From contig JAISNG010000151.1 of the NCBI GenBank assembly GCA_031276365.1, forward strand, positions 1 to 14,323: 14,323 nucleotides of DNA. Reading direction: 5' to 3'. Origin of the DNA: Campylobacteraceae bacterium (lineage in GTDB: Bacteria; Campylobacterota; Campylobacteria; Campylobacterales; Campylobacteraceae). This document shows, in pieces, positions 13,981-14,323 of the stretch (positions within the stretch are counted from its first letter, which is position 1; each line of letters opens with the position of its first letter). Made by a program: the position numbers and the translations under genes. The notes below the pieces were generated by a model. It ran no database searches. It was not told the origin of the DNA and saw only the letters and a program-made list of their open reading frames with translations.

Positions 13981-14323
13981 CACAAATCTTTCAGATAAAC
14001 AACTTCCACATCTTTTAATATGTCAAGCGATTGTGTTATCGTATCTAATGTTTTATCATGCGGATGTCCTATAGCTATGGCAAAACCTCTGCTTTTGGCT
14101 TTTTCTACGGCGGTTAAAAGCTGCGTTTTTATGGCATTTTCTTCTATCTCATTATCCAAAAATACATCTCTTTGCAGTAGTTTTCTGCCCTGTTCGGCAA
14201 AAATCTGCGGAGCTTTCGTATCTGATGTAGTTCTGCTGTCCACAAATACTAAATCCAACTCATCCATAGCGTCAATCAATCTTCTCATAGCTTCAATGTC
14301 CGCCGTAAATTTACTGCCCGTGT
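13980..14323 (-). CDS. Divergent polysaccharide deacetylase family protein (YibQ-like), 5' end outside the window
   Basis: Only the C-terminal 113 residues are in the window; the frame is open through the right edge, reading GSKFTADIEAMRRLIDAMD first. Family features are LVFVDSRTTSDTKAP, an RDVFLDNE segment, then AKSRGFAIAIGHPHDKT and the closing VVYLKDL. These match the catalytic half of the divergent polysaccharide deacetylase (YibQ, DUF610) family, envelope-associated proteins with a modified NodB fold and usually an N-terminal membrane anchor, which would lie beyond the edge. Substrate and activity are not established for the family. The stop meets the dprA start, so it leads the minus-strand run into dprA-ruvX. 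Confidence 0.88.
   Translation of the reverse strand, partial: TGSKFTADIEAMRRLIDAMDELDLVFVDSRTTSDTKAPQIFAEQGRKLLQRDVFLDNEIEENAIKTQLLTAVEKAKSRGFAIAIGHPHDKTLDTITQSLDILKDVEVVYLKDL

Noticed and set aside
1..14323. CRISPR array, insertion sequence, prophage or defence system
   Set aside because: No direct-repeat array, transposase, integrase or recognisable defence protein was seen on either strand; the intact genes are mostly housekeeping.

Overview
The window reads as ordinary chromosome of a Campylobacterota (epsilonproteobacterial) bacterium, most like a free-living Sulfurimonas-type lineage. The evidence is the low-GC, gene-dense and overlapping layout, TG-n-TAAAAT-type extended -10 promoters without clear -35 boxes, the short RecO, DprA and RuvX types, and the rpsO-tatBC-queA and accD-thiE-rlmH-dksA-dusB neighbourhoods. 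This placement comes from recall of protein families, not from a database search.

Layout: (1) 1-1058, minus strand: the edge of a murC whose N-terminal part is missing, preceded by about 800 bp of AT-rich DNA holding what looks like a decayed membrane-protein gene. (2) 1059-2755, minus: a small acidic protein, a DHH/DHHA1 phosphoesterase and an Rrf2-type (probably Fe-S) repressor. (3) 2956-5568, plus: rpsO, a stem-loop, then tatB-tatC-queA. These three overlap or abut and none starts with ATG; queA appears to start at ATA. (4) 5541-11298, minus: a long compact run transcribed in the order inositol-phosphatase family, accD, thiE-like, rlmH, dksA-like, a two-TM unknown, dusB and a zinc-less sirtuin. 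Most junctions overlap by 1-26 bp. The run converges with queA and their ends overlap by 28 bp. (5) 11299-11911: a 600-bp gap with divergent promoter-like sites and the C-terminal remnant of a TPR gene. (6) 11912-12532, plus: recO. (7) 12821-14323, minus: ruvX, dprA and a partial YibQ-type divergent polysaccharide deacetylase.

Functionally the region is housekeeping: protein export (Tat), translation and tRNA/rRNA modification (S15, QueA, DusB, RlmH), fatty-acid precursor supply (AccD), thiamine synthesis, stringent-type transcription control (DksA-like), recombination and competence (RecO, RuvX, DprA) and peptidoglycan (MurC).

I found no CRISPR array, insertion sequence, tRNA, rRNA or prophage gene. 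The items most worth a second look are the truncated murC joined to a decayed gene, the ATA start of queA, the zinc-less SIRT5-like sirtuin, and two uncharacterised proteins (minus strand, 1059-1316 and 7302-8318).
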